Positions 32,311 through 44,184 of a stretch of DNA of 64,000 nt are shown here, piece by piece. Position 1 is the stretch's first letter, and the number at the start of each line of letters is the position of its first letter. The DNA is taken from positions 6,262,001 through 6,326,000 of the forward strand of contig CM082586.2 in NCBI GenBank assembly GCA_040954595.2, in the 5' to 3' direction. Below the pieces are notes generated by a model. That model was not told where the DNA came from and did not search any database. It saw only the letters and a program-made list of their open reading frames with translations. Origin of the DNA: Balanoglossus misakiensis. Taxonomy: Eukaryota > Hemichordata. The translations under genes were made by a program, and so were the position numbers.

Positions 32311-34018
32311 GCAGTTCACACCCCTGATTGGTGAGGTTTTAAATTGAGGTGCAATGCTACGACCTACGTATTCGAACTCATGCGAATTTTATCACTACAT
32401 TTTCGTCGAGTCGTGACCAGCTATACAATGTTTTTAATTTTTCTTTGGAACACGAACAGTTTCAGTAAAAATTTAGATATCATAAACACAACTCTGGTCG
32501 GGTGACACAATATCATGATGACTAATTCAATTTTCACTCATACAATGATACTAACCTTTAATCCACGTAATGTTTGTTGGAGGGAGTTGGCCGCACGACG
32601 AACATACAGTTGTAAAATAGCATGTGCTGTAAACTACGCTTCGATCGTGTTGTGACCTATCGCCGTTCTGGTAGTAGTCTGTCACCCCACGCTGAGTTTG
32701 CACGATTTACCCCATTCAGATTGGCTGGACACTATTGCTATTTAGTATTCAAATACGCCCATTTTCCAGGTAACCATTGTAGTGTAAACAATCTATGCAG
32801 CGACAGACTGATGGCATCAAACACTTGGCAGTGGAGACCCAGGTATGTAGGATCTGAGGCAGTGCGGTGTTGTGTGTTAAAGGTCAAGAGTCATGGGGGT
32901 GTTGACAAGCTCAATGACCTCATGTACATATACGTCACCTCAGCACAGCTGCATTTTCACAGCTAGGAAAATCAAGCATTGTCATACATACAGCTGCTGA
33001 CTAACAATGGGATTTGATCGCAAATGGATGTTTTTCCGGGCTATGGAACTTTTGTGTGTTTACCCATGGGGATCGCCATATTGAATACTACGAGTTAAGA
33101 TACACTGGCTCCCACACACAAACCACACCGGGACAAATTGGGAACTATTGAGTTTATCTCTATGGGTATAACACAGACGCACCAGTGTGGTATATGGGGC
33201 CTTGTAAGAATGTGGTGGAGGCCATGCAATGTAGGGAACACATACATCTGTGTACGCAGAGCTACACCATCCACCCCATCACCCTCTTTGTACGTGTTAA
33301 ATGTATGGTTGACCTACAAGGCACAGATTAGTGTACTCGATCACCACTTCTCAAATCACATCAGCTGCAGAGGGCACCCTGTGGTCCAATGAATGCTACC
33401 TTAGTATGTTAATATCCAGTATGGAGGTCTGTAGGTGTGACCTCAAGTCTAATTAATCAGATCTTCAAGCTTACAGGTACATGACCCTGTCTCACTGGAT
33501 GTCCTGTAACTGGTTCACAGCATTACAATCAACAAATAGTAAAAAAATTAAAAATTAAACAAAATATCAGGAAAACATTTTAAAATACTAATAAAAATTA
33601 TGGAACAACTACCGGATGTTTCATGGAGAGAATCATGTCTAACAAATCTTGCAAAAGGGAAAATCACATTTAAAATCAAATGAAAGGTTACAACAAAATG
33701 TGTCAAACAAAATTGTTGGTAACAGAACACAAGGCTCTCTACAAAAAATTAAAAATTTTAAATTCAAATTCTGCAGATACATTACAGAATATATAGCTCA
33801 GAATATGGTCTGTGATTTAGCATAGTTACTTAGGATTTTATATGTCTACTGCCATTTCGTCATCCACACAATGTACTGTGTGCTATCTACGTGCAATGTT
33901 ACTGTATCAGAAGTGTATATTGGCCTACAGGACACAAAGTAGTCTGCTCGATCACAATTTCTCAAATCACAACATTTGCAGAGGGCTCCATGGATGGTGT
34001 GGTCCCATGAATGCTACC
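32311..34018. other. Spacer between coiled-coil genes A and B
   Basis: I find no coding exon with consistent splicing. The segment includes AT-rich sequence (33540-33840) and a degenerate copy of the gene B 3' end at 33311-33443. Minus-strand transcription of gene B must stop in this interval, but I see no clear signal close to 34019. Confidence 0.55.
33311..33443 (-). pseudogene. Degenerate copy of the terminal exon end of the coiled-coil family
   Basis: 33311-33443 matches 33922-34075 in order: the ...TCAAATCACA...GCAGAGGGC stretch, then AATGAATGCTACCTTA, then a shortened version of the sequence encoding the conserved C-terminal LQTFKLYIN motif. The bases that would carry the stop codon and last residues are missing, and the motif is substituted. 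It is a remnant of a local duplication and not an exon. Confidence 0.6.
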
Positions 34019-36695
34019 TTACTCAGCACTGTCATCCAGTTTGTTAATGTACAGTTTGAAGGTCTGTAGATGTGCCAGCTTCTTCAGTGTCTCGTTCTTA
34101 TCATCAAGACTTTTGGCTATCTCACTTTGCTGCATCTCGTCGCAATACTGCTGCAACTGCTTGTGTTGCTGCTGCAAGACCCCATGGTGCTGCTGCAAAT
34201 CCCCGTATCGCTGCTGCAACTCCCCGAATCGCTCTTCCAGATTATCTTGCATCTGCTGGATTTCATTCTCTCGTTGTTGTACTTCTCCCTGCGATGGCTC
34301 CGACTCAGCAGTTCCAACTTGCATTCTGCTGTCTCCCATCAAAGCCTGTTGTTGCTGGTGTTGTGGCACTGCGGTATGCTTGTACTGATCATTTGCCCCG
34401 TGACATACAAGTCCATTTTCTGCTCCTTGCTCCTTAAACTCTGCTCTTTCCTTCTTATCCGTATCTTCTTCCTCCTCCTCCTCCTCCTCCTCTTCTTCCC
34501 CCTCCTCCTCCTCTTCTTCTTCTTCCTCCTTCCCACCTTCTCCCTCAGCCTCCTCATCCTCCGGTTCCTCCTCCTCTTCCCCTTCTGTAGAACTCTGCAT
34601 GTCTCGCCTTGTGAAGTAAATATACAGTACAGTTGATTAAGTATAGAATACAACACTATTGCACGTTACAATAAAATAAGTACATTCCTACAGTAGTCAC
34701 CATCGTATTCTACGAGAGGAGACAAACTCCAATGAGTCTATTGATGATTAAAGCAACCTTGTTGATGCTTACTTACCCGTCAGAATGGTTCAACTTGTTA
34801 ATATACAGTTTTAAAGTCTTCAGGTGTTCCAGTTCCCTAAGCTTTTCCCTCTTATCTTCAAGACTTTCCATTGCATCGGTCAGCGCTGTTTCCAAATTCT
34901 GGTTGGTGTTTTGGATGTTGATCATCTCCTCTTCCAATTGGTTCTTCTGTTGTTCAAGTTCAGCGTACTGGTGACTCAGATGAGCGTGGTCCACCCTTGT
35001 TTTGTCTAATTCTGACTGCATACTTTCATCTTGCTCATTGTGGGTTTGCTGCATTTCTTCACATTTCATTTCCAACTCTGTGTATTGCTGCAGCAACTCT
35101 CCATGCTTCTCTACTTTTCCTTGAATAGCATTCAGCTTGCGTTCTGTATCGTCAAGACTTTCCATTGCCTCAGTCAGCGCTGTTTCTGATTTCTGATTGG
35201 TGTTTTTGAGGATGGTCATCTCCTCTACCAATTGGTTCTTCTGCTGTTCAAGTTCTGCATATTGTTGACCCAGCTGAGCGTGATCCATCCTTATTATGTT
35301 TTCTGTTTGCTGCAACTCTTGATATTTCTTCTGCAACTTCCTGCAGTGCTGCTGCGTTTTCCTGTAATTTTGCAGATACTGCTGGCACTGTTGCTCCATT
35401 CCCTCATTGCTATCTTTCACCGCCTGGAGTTCTTCCCGCTGCCGTTCTACTTCAGTCTCCAGTGGTTCCAGCTCTGCGATTCCACTTTCTATTTTGCCGA
35501 TGTCCTCTACAGCCTGCTGTAACTGTATCTTGCATTCCTCTGTTGCTTCGGCTATTCTGTGCTTTTCTTGGGTGAGCTGATCGTTTGTCCCATTTGCTTC
35601 TTGCAGCTGTTGCTGGAGTGTCATTACCCTTTGCCAGTACTTGCCATTCTCAGCTCTCTGCTTGTCATTCTCAGCTCTCTGCTTATCCATTTCTTCGCGA
35701 CAATCCTGCAGTTGCTGCTTTTGTGTCATGATCTTCTGTTCGGAGGCTTTCACGTCATGTTGCAACAGGTTCACCTTGTGACATTCCTCTTTCAATGCTG
35801 CTATAATGTTGTCCGCCGTCTCCGTTAAGAGGGTGCTTTCGTCAATAAAACTGTCATTGGAGCTTGTGCTGATGTTATCTATGCCAGTTTCATTGGGGTT
35901 GAACTTTTCAGGGGTTTTCCAAACGCCACTGTCATCCTGGTTCAAGCTCTTGCTGATGTCACTACTGTTGACGTTGTGCTTCATGCCCCATTGTAATTTC
36001 TTCACCGCTATCTTTATGTCCATCCCCTGCAATTGACATTTCTCGGCAAGTGCCTGTTTATCTTCGGCCAGCTCAGTGATCTCCTTTCTCATCTGGTTCA
36101 TCTCGTTCAATCTTTCACTCTCCCTTTCTTGCAGCGAAAAGACACGCTCCTCCAAGGCACGTTTCTCTTGCAGGATCCGTTCGCGATCATGTACGAGTTG
36201 GCTGCATCTCTCTTCTGTATTGGCCAGTTGACGCTCTGCATTGGCAGCCCTGAAGTTGGACTCGCGGCTTTGATTATCTGACAGTGCGGCAGCCCTCTCC
36301 GCTTCCTTTAACTCTTCCTCCAACTTCTGAACCCCTAAGTGTGCTGTCGTGGCTTCCATTTCCCGTTGCATGGCAGTGACCTGCCTCTGCAGCTTAACCC
36401 TCTCTTCCTGGCCGCGAGAAACACTCTCACTGAGTCGCTGCAGTCTGGTTTTCAACTCAAACTTATCGTCGCTCAGCTGCTGTATCTGATCTTGCCTGCC
36501 ATCAAGAACTCTCAGCACGCCCACGTGCATTCCGTTAATGATGCCAAAACTAGCTACTCCAACGAACGACATCAGACTTTGATCTCCAGTAACTGTACAG
36601 ATGAGCAAACCAGCTGCAGTGGACATTATCACTGTGATGAAGACATCCCAAGAGAATAATCCCTGTCCGCTAAATAGATCTCTGAACTTGGCCAT
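34019..36695 (-). CDS. Coiled-coil gene B: membrane-hairpin long coiled-coil protein, two coding exons
   Basis: Coding exons are 36695-34777 (1919 nt) and 34607-34019 (589 nt), together 835 residues plus stop. It is the paralogue of gene A: same start (MAKFRDL), same hydrophobic hairpin (about residues 19-36 and 42-63), same DSGVWKTPEKFN region, then coiled coil to LKTLKLYINKLNHSD. At that point a strong donor (GG|GTAAGT) joins in phase 2 to an acceptor (TTCACAAG) at 34608. The second exon encodes a Glu-rich tract, Gln-rich coiled coil and a second LQTFKLYINKLDDSAE end. If the intron is retained, the protein ends at once, because the stop TAA (34775-34773) lies inside the donor, giving 640 residues. 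Gene B has one copy of the 158-residue unit found twice in gene A. Function is unknown. Confidence 0.8.
34457..34590 (-). repeat. Coding GAG/GAA repeat (poly-Glu tract) in gene B exon 2
   Basis: On the plus strand this is an impure TCC/TTC run. In gene B it encodes an acidic tract of about 40 residues, mostly Glu with some Asp, Gly and Pro. No counterpart exists in gene A. It is likely to vary in length between individuals. Confidence 0.8.
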
Positions 36696-36741
36696 TCTGG
36701 ATGTCTTGCGATATTCACGGCAAGGTTAACTCAATGTGAAT

Positions 36742-37570
36742 CTGCAGATACAAAAATACAATACAATTGATACAGAATATAATTCAATTACGTACATGGC
36801 AATTCAAAAATCTGACTAGAATTCTCAGTGAAATGTGGACATACACGCACAGGTGTGGCACGGTCACTCCACACAGTAGTTTTTGTCAGGGAAGTATGCT
36901 TCGCGTCCTTCTTGTTTGGACACATTGTTGATGGCAGTTCTGCAAATCACACCAAGCAATGAAATCCTAAACCGTTTTTTTAAATTATAATTAATTATTT
37001 GGCACAAACATGTTTTCCGCATATTTTCAAAATTTGTATCCATCCGATCGTAGTAGTATTTGTAAGCTTATCGCAATATGCATGTGACAGTGTTAACAAA
37101 ACGAAAGAGAAGTGTTCGCGTGCTCTCTCAAAATGAAAGCGATAAACGTGGGTTTGCTGTAGGATGTTTGGTATTACAGAATACCAAAATGGGTTTGTGA
37201 GTATTTTGCAGACTCGGGGCAGCATGATAAACAACGCTACATGAGTACGCCGAGCCATATTGATTTGTTCGTTTACAGGCTCTCAGACATGGTAGCCAAA
37301 CGATTCCTCGAATGAACGATTATGAATGACGCCTTCCACTGAACGGGGAAGCACAATTTCCTCGAATCACCGAATAATAAAAACTGACCATACTACGATT
37401 TATACGCCTATGATACTCACCTTTTTTCGAAAATCTGGATAAGATTTCTCAGTGAAATGTGGACATACACGTACAGGAATGGCACGGTCACTCCACACAG
37501 TGGTTTTTGTCAGTGAAGTGGGCTTGGCGTCCTTCTTGTTTGTGGCTTTGCTAACAGCCGTTCTCACACC
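36742..37570 (-). other. Gene B 5' intron and non-coding first exon
   Basis: A minus-strand donor (AAAAAAG|GTGAGTATCA, exon ending at 37421) and an acceptor (TATCTGCAG, exon resuming at 36741) mirror those of gene A. Intron sequence is also shared, for example the ACAAAACGAAAG...AAGTGTTCG stretch at about 37095 versus 31838, so the duplication covered the 5' exon, the intron and the coding exon. The transcription start is not identified. Confidence 0.6.
36806..36955 (-). repeat. Third partial copy of the coiled-coil gene first-exon region
   Basis: 36806-36955, inside the gene B 5' intron, closely matches 37428-37570 (shared CTCAGTGAAATGTGGACATA, then GGCACGGTCACTCCACACAG, then GTTTTTGTCAG) and less closely 32187-32320. 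The bases of the donor site are not included, so this copy cannot splice in the same way. Confidence 0.8.
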
Positions 37571-40500
37571 TGGTTCGGTGACCCACATCTGCCGCAAGCA
37601 GGTCAGATATGTCTCCTAAGTCCTGTCTCATTTCCACCGATGGCTGCGCTGTGCTTCAAGAATTCGTTCGTTGAACACTGCGTCTCACGTGACTAAGCTA
37701 GACGCGTCACGAAGATAGACGCAGATTAGGGCCGTCTGCCACTTTGTAAGTGGTCTAATGCGCATGTCTGTTGTAAAATTTACGTACATTTGTGTCCGTA
37801 CAGTACATGTAGGTACATTAATTTTAGCTTCACGTGTGAACAGGGGCAAATTTGTCTCTGTGTATTACCTGCACTGTTCTGCCATACTCAGCACTCTACA
37901 TTAAGTTGTTTACTTAGTCTAATTTTACTTGTGTCGAGGGATGCTTTTGCTGAATTAAAATAATCGCCAATCATATGATCTGGGAGGGTGCATTAACCCA
38001 TTTCCGAGTGACAGAAAACTAGCAAATAACAAAATGGCGGATGACCTGTACCTGCACATCTTCGTGACGCATGGTCTTGCTTGTCTAGTCACGTGAGCCC
38101 TCCGTAGAATATTCCAATTTTCGAAATTAAGAAGCATTTCTGTCCCGACAACAAACTTCCTGTTTTATGCTCATTCTAATTAGTTAAATGTGCATGTCGT
38201 GTTTTGAATTAATCGCTTAACAACTATGATTATCAGTGACCCTTAACATACAAACCATCCAAGCATGCACTGACTTGTTAGACATTGCAAAATACAACTA
38301 TTTGTAGATTTACCATATCACGAGGATAAACTAATAGCCGTATGGGTTATCAAAAAGTGAAAACAATTCCCTTAGTGGCAGATAACAATCCGTTTAGGGT
38401 GAGATAAACGGAGGACAACGAAGGACAGTAACATCGTGTTTAAGACATTGAAGGTGAAACTAGGTAATTATAAAACTTTGTAACAGAAAAAAATAACAAA
38501 ATGTGAAAAACGTTGAATGAGTTTAATATGCTAACTTCAAAAATAGAAATGTTTGACCAAAGGAAGTCATGAAATACAGTCCAGCTATCATCACTTCTAT
38601 CTCTTACTTCAGTGAGTTGTCGATCTTTTACCCAGAATGCAGTTATTCTAATGTGATTTGACCCCCTAGCATGAAGTTAAAACCTATTTATTAGCTGTCA
38701 GAATTAAAGCTGATCAGTGTGATCAGTTTAATTCATATTCTTATCAGTAGCTCTGCAGTTATAAGTCTGAAAATCAGCATATACAGGAAACATCCGCCGA
38801 GGTCATGCCTGGCTTCATTATCCAGTCCGAAAATGTGAAACTTGTATCTACCAATGACTGACACAAACTATGGAACAAATAGTGGGCGCATTCAGCGTGT
38901 CCATTTAAGTAGATTAAATGAAATGAATCTAGACACGAAACATAATATGTGTAGCACATTTTCCACCAATGTTTTTCTTAAACTTATTTGTGTAGAATAT
39001 TTCCATTTGTGTCTTTTGAAAAACAAGTTTACGATAGCTTTGTGTTTATTTGAGAAATATGGTACGCTATAGTACTTCTGTGAGTATGACGCTCCCAAGA
39101 ACTCAAATTAGAACGTATCGGTACATTGACTAAATATTAAATTGCCTTCATTTAGTTGAATATAAATAATTGAACATCAAAATTAGATGTATTAATTTTT
39201 TATAGTATTAATTGCCGGTAGCCGATTAAAATTTTCACTTTACAACAAAATATTGGAACAGACTGTGTCAATATATGTATATAGGGACGACAAGTTCATA
39301 CGCCCTCGTGGTGCACATCCTATGTGACTCATGGATCCGGTTACAGTCTAGACGTGGTCAATTGTCATTTCATTTCCGCTAAATACCAAGTTGACAAAGC
39401 ATTGCTGAAGACCCTATAGCTTCTTCTGTTTACATGTGTGTTACATGTGTGTTTATCTGACTGTCTGTTATGATTGTCGTTGTGCCTGATGTAACACACA
39501 TAATGTAACGATGGAAAGGGAGACAAATGTAAGAAAAACACTTTTTAAATAAATGGAAAGAATGTATTGTGTGTTCTAGCGTTCTAATCCGAACAGACTA
39601 AACTGGTGTAAAAGTGTTGATCGTTGAAACTCTGTTGCTGAATATAGCGTCAGGCGTCGGTGGTGACACACCACGCGGTAATTACTCAAGTCGAAAGAGA
39701 TAAGCGAAAACAATCAACGACTTGAGTGTCTGTCGAGCAAATATGAAGCAGCGTTAGAAGAGACTGGAAAAGCGACGTTGCTCCTAATGCGGTGATAATA
39801 AACGTTATCGGGGAAGATGTCTTAAACACGCTAGCATTTTAGCTGACGAGAGCAGAAACCCATAACAAATTTGCAGCGACTTGCTGAAATGTCATCCACC
39901 ATTAATGCCTGTCTACCTTGTTGGCGACCCATACACATTAGCCACGTTCTGACGTTATCTTTCCGTTGTGACCCAGGCAGATACCACAAGTGGTGGCTCC
40001 CTGACCTTACACAGGTCAGACCCATAAAAAGCAAAGCCATTTTGAGAATGTGTTCACTAGCTACACAACTTCCTCCATGTACTCGATGAACAGTTTAGCA
40101 TGATATTTCAAGTTTATACCACTGAAAGGCTGGTCAACCGAAAGACTTATAAGCCTTTGATGACAAGTCGATAAACGTGCCCTGGGAGCTGTATACGTCA
40201 CGAATTATACCAATGCGTCATTCCAATTTTAATAAGTTTTCGTTTATATTGTCCTTTTTTTCCCAAAACGCGCTTGGAGAAGTTGTGAATGTTACACATT
40301 ATAGTAATTTGTCGCTCGGACAAAACAGAAGAAAATGGTACACCTGTTGTTAAGAAGACGATAAGCTATTTCGTTTGCCAATGCTGTTTGAGTTCATGGT
40401 GACACAGTGTGAAGTCTTTCGGAGGGCTACAATTGTTCGAAGAAAATAAATCGAGATAAGTTATGAGTGTTATGATGTGGGATGAAAACGTCGTTCACGC

Positions 40501-40700
40501 GCCCCCTTTTCTTCCGCAGTTGAACTCTCATGGGAAATTAATATCAATGAGAAGAAAATCATTTACATCATAATTAATTCATTACCGCCACCGCCCACTT
40601 TCGAGTGCAAACAAAAAGAACGGTTCAAAATGCGTCGCTTGGGCAGAGCCACTCACAGAGAGTAGAGGAGTTTTGTTGCGAGGAAAGGGTGGTCGTTTGT
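37571..40700. other. Intergenic region between gene B and the modular secreted precursor gene
   Basis: The sequence is mostly AT-rich, with only short, unconvincing open frames. It should contain the promoter of gene B (reading left) and of the precursor gene (reading right), which are divergent. I see no other repeats or RNA genes. Confidence 0.5.
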
Positions 40701-40721
40701 ATTATATAGGGTATATATAGG
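40701..40721 (+). promoter_or_regulatory. TATA-like promoter element of the modular secreted precursor gene
   Basis: ATTATATAGGGTATATATAG contains two TATA-like cores, the second (TATATATAG) at about 40712. Transcription starting about 30 bp on would give a first exon of roughly 50 bp ending at a strong donor (AACTAAG|GTGAGAT, last exon base 40792). The link to the gene at 44185 is inferred from orientation and the acceptor before its start codon. Confidence 0.45.
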
Positions 40722-40739
40722 ATCAAACTAAAGCAAGAA

Positions 40740-40792
40740 TTCAACCGACTCGGTGGATCAGATCAGCAGCACGTCGACACCGGGGAACTAAG
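40740..40792 (+). other. Probable non-coding first exon of the modular secreted precursor gene
   Basis: This segment lies between the TATA-like element and the GTGAGA donor at 40793. It has no ATG-led frame of note. It would splice over about 3.4 kb (40793-44160, AT-rich, no repeats or exons seen) to the acceptor TCAACTACAG ending at 44160. Confidence 0.45.
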
Positions 40793-43700
40793 GTGAGATT
40801 TCAACTTTTCTGTTCGTTGAAGCTGTTGGGTAAACGCTTATCACAGGCATGAAGAACCGCTATCAAACTTGTCTGATACAACACGTAGTTATCTTGGGAC
40901 GCTCAACTGATAACAAAGTTACATTATCGAGAACGCTTGAAACAGTGCATTGGCCATGTATAAGCTGCTGCTTTACAGATAGTAAGGACACTAAGCCCAT
41001 GTACACATACATGTATTTGCCAATTGCGTATGTACTGGCATGGTTAGCTGCCCAAATCTTCCAAACTTGGGCAAATTATGCAAAAGGGTGGCAGTGCGTG
41101 TTTTGAATCATGAAGTGCGATATATTGTAAAAGCGAGCAAATCTGTCGAAGTACCAGAAAAACAGCGCTAGCAATCTCAAACATTAGCCTTGTCTTTTTA
41201 TATGCTTCCCTCAGGACATGGTTATGAAATATCGTTTAATACACCCTGTGTTAAAATCTGTTATCTTCCCTTTATGATCTTTATGTCAGTGTTCATGCTA
41301 ATATCGTACCTGGGGAAATCCGTTCAGTGTGTATTTTGAAATGTCTGGCTTCTTTGGCATATCGGTATCACACTAGACTTTGACCGTCGTCAGCACCATC
41401 CCAAATGACAAACCCTGGAATGAACATGTAAATTCCATGTATACATGTGGCCAACTTAATTATCACGGGATTATATTGCACTAGATGACTCGATAAAATG
41501 TACCATGGCGCATTGAGGTTTTTTTTATTAATAATGAATTATCTCTACCTGCAATCATGATTTTGTTGCTTGGCTATTAATATGCAAAACTTTCTTCTGG
41601 GACAGGTATCCTCTGAAATATAACTGCTTCGCAACTGTTCTTAGCCTGTCCTCTTTGAAGTGAATTAGGAATATTTCTGTAAAAACTTAAGGGTGTTCAT
41701 TATCTCATTTAGGATTCCAGTAATATTTTTCAAGGTGGACTTTGAATACTGGGTATCCACGGCTAAGATTTGAGGCGATCATTTCGCGGTGCTCAGAACA
41801 CGACGTCAAAATGTGTTTTACTCATTATACAGTTTACCCAATGATTCAATTTAAGGATCTACGATCGGTATAATTAAAAATATTGTCATTTCTTTTCATT
41901 GTGGCTTCTTGGATTCTCCTTTGTATGTTTAAAAATATAGGAATCGCCGCGCTTATTTTCGAAATCCAAGGTCATGTCAATAATTGAAGAAAAGTGCCGA
42001 GTCAGCATTTTTTCACCAATGGTTTGTCTATGGGCAAAACATGTAACTAAGTTTATCTCAAAATAGAGCGCGGTGACTATACCATTTTATTCGACCGATG
42101 GATTTGTTCTTATTTGACTGAGCTATGTGTAAAATTTGATGAAAATGACAATAGTAGAAGTGAGTTTTCAAGCTTTTCTCAATGCAATCCTATGAAAAAA
42201 GACGTATGGCAAGCCATAGCGCAGTTTACACGTTTACGTTCTGCGCGTACTACTTCCTTAAGTGTCCTGAAAATGGCCTGCACGTGAAAGTGTCTGCTGC
42301 CACATCTCCGTGGACATTATCTTCCCCACGTTTCTTATCATGCACAGATCAAAGTAACAAAGATAAGGAGTACCATTCGACGAGCCTCATTAAAGCGCAT
42401 CCTTTTCACTCCATCCATTAAGACACAGCTTTTATCTTAAGTGCCGAGACAGCTTACCCTCAAATCTTGCCCTTGAAGGGATATCTGTGTTTTAATAGAA
42501 CGCTGAAACAAGGCACAAGTGCATGGTTCCGGCCTAACTGGATGTTAAACCTTAACATTTTGGAGGTAAACAAAAACACAGAGGTTGACAGAATAAACAT
42601 CATAGTTTATGCCATAGCGCAATGGACTCACGTAATGACGTAATTACTAATATGTACCGAAATTTCATCATGGAAGTGATTGACAGATCAGAGAACAGGT
42701 TATTTGTTTATACATGATAAACCTAATAGCCTCTTGTAGCAAACAACAGAGACGATAAAGTGAAACCAAAAAGTTACCTTGTAAAAGTAAAACGGAGAAA
42801 GTATCCAAGTCTATAGTTAATAAGAAATTAAAGCTATTAAACTTGCTCGATGACCGCGCTTAAAATAGACATGACCTTGCTCAATACACGTCATTCATAG
42901 TATAACTTTTACATTAATCTGTGACAGGATGAAAATTAGTCTGCAAAGCTTTCACTTGCTAAGGAGTATAATTACATGATATTGCAATGCATTACGGCCA
43001 ACAAGTCGATCATTCGCTGTTAAAAAGGTTTGCATGAAAATGAGGAATTTGGAAATATTCCTTCAAATGTTAACTAACATGCAAACCGACTTCCAAAACG
43101 TACGTCAACTAAAACGTGCGGCAGGTTTAATAAACAAACGAAGACTCCTGAAGACATCTTTGATAAAACTGGGGACAAAGAATTATGTTACTGTTACAGT
43201 AATCAATTGCGAGATAATCTTGTATGGTTGACTGTGGTTTGCACTCGATTATTAATTTGTGAAAACTGTTCAGCGATCCCAAGAGCTTTGACGAATCATG
43301 ATGAAAATGAAATCGTGTATTTCTTATCTATTTAAATGTTTTACAACAATTATCTCTAACGCATGTTGCAATTTGCATTTTAATTGCATCTCTTTCATGG
43401 TGCATTGGAACCGGAAATCGTTGGGTTTGTTTTACTTGAATGAATATCTCTCGAGGTTTCGTTTCAGTTTCAGACTAATGAAGTTGTCCACCTTTGTTAA
43501 TCAAGTGTTATCATTATTTCACTTTCACTTCCCCCTGTCCTAGAGAAGACTCTAAAATCTTGCACTGCTCAAAGAAAGCGCAGGTTTTGATATATGCTTT
43601 GGTTTAGGAAATTGATAATTGGATAGGAGCTTTGAATATGCTAATTAAGAGACCTCTTGATGACTAATACAGAGTGGTCATTGAATGATGCGAGATATGT

Positions 43701-44184
43701 TATTACGTAAATAAAAAATATTATCTCTCTTGTTGCTGAGATTAAATCTGACCTCTTCTTTCCTCGTCCTTGTTCATCCTTGTGTGTATTAATGCGATCA
43801 TTTCCTGAAGATATCTTCCAAGAAATAGGCGGGCTTTAACTGAAGCATACGGACCCTGCGTACACTTTCTTGATTTCTAATATTGTTGTCTTAACTGTAT
43901 TTTTGTTTTACTGCTTTCGAATAATATTTCATAATATTTCGCAAGCATCTTTCGGTCGGCATATTAGACTGTACATGTTTATATTAAAGGAAAACATACA
44001 GCTCTGATGTACATACGCCCATGTTTAAAAGGGCGGGTCTAAGTCATTGCATGACTAGAAATCCCATCAACAGCTGTTATTGGCCGGATCTGTACTTTGC
44101 ATGGTAACTGTGGCGAAATTTGCATATGTGATTGTGATTGTGAACCTTTATCAACTACAGGTGGACAGGTCACTTAATAGAGAA

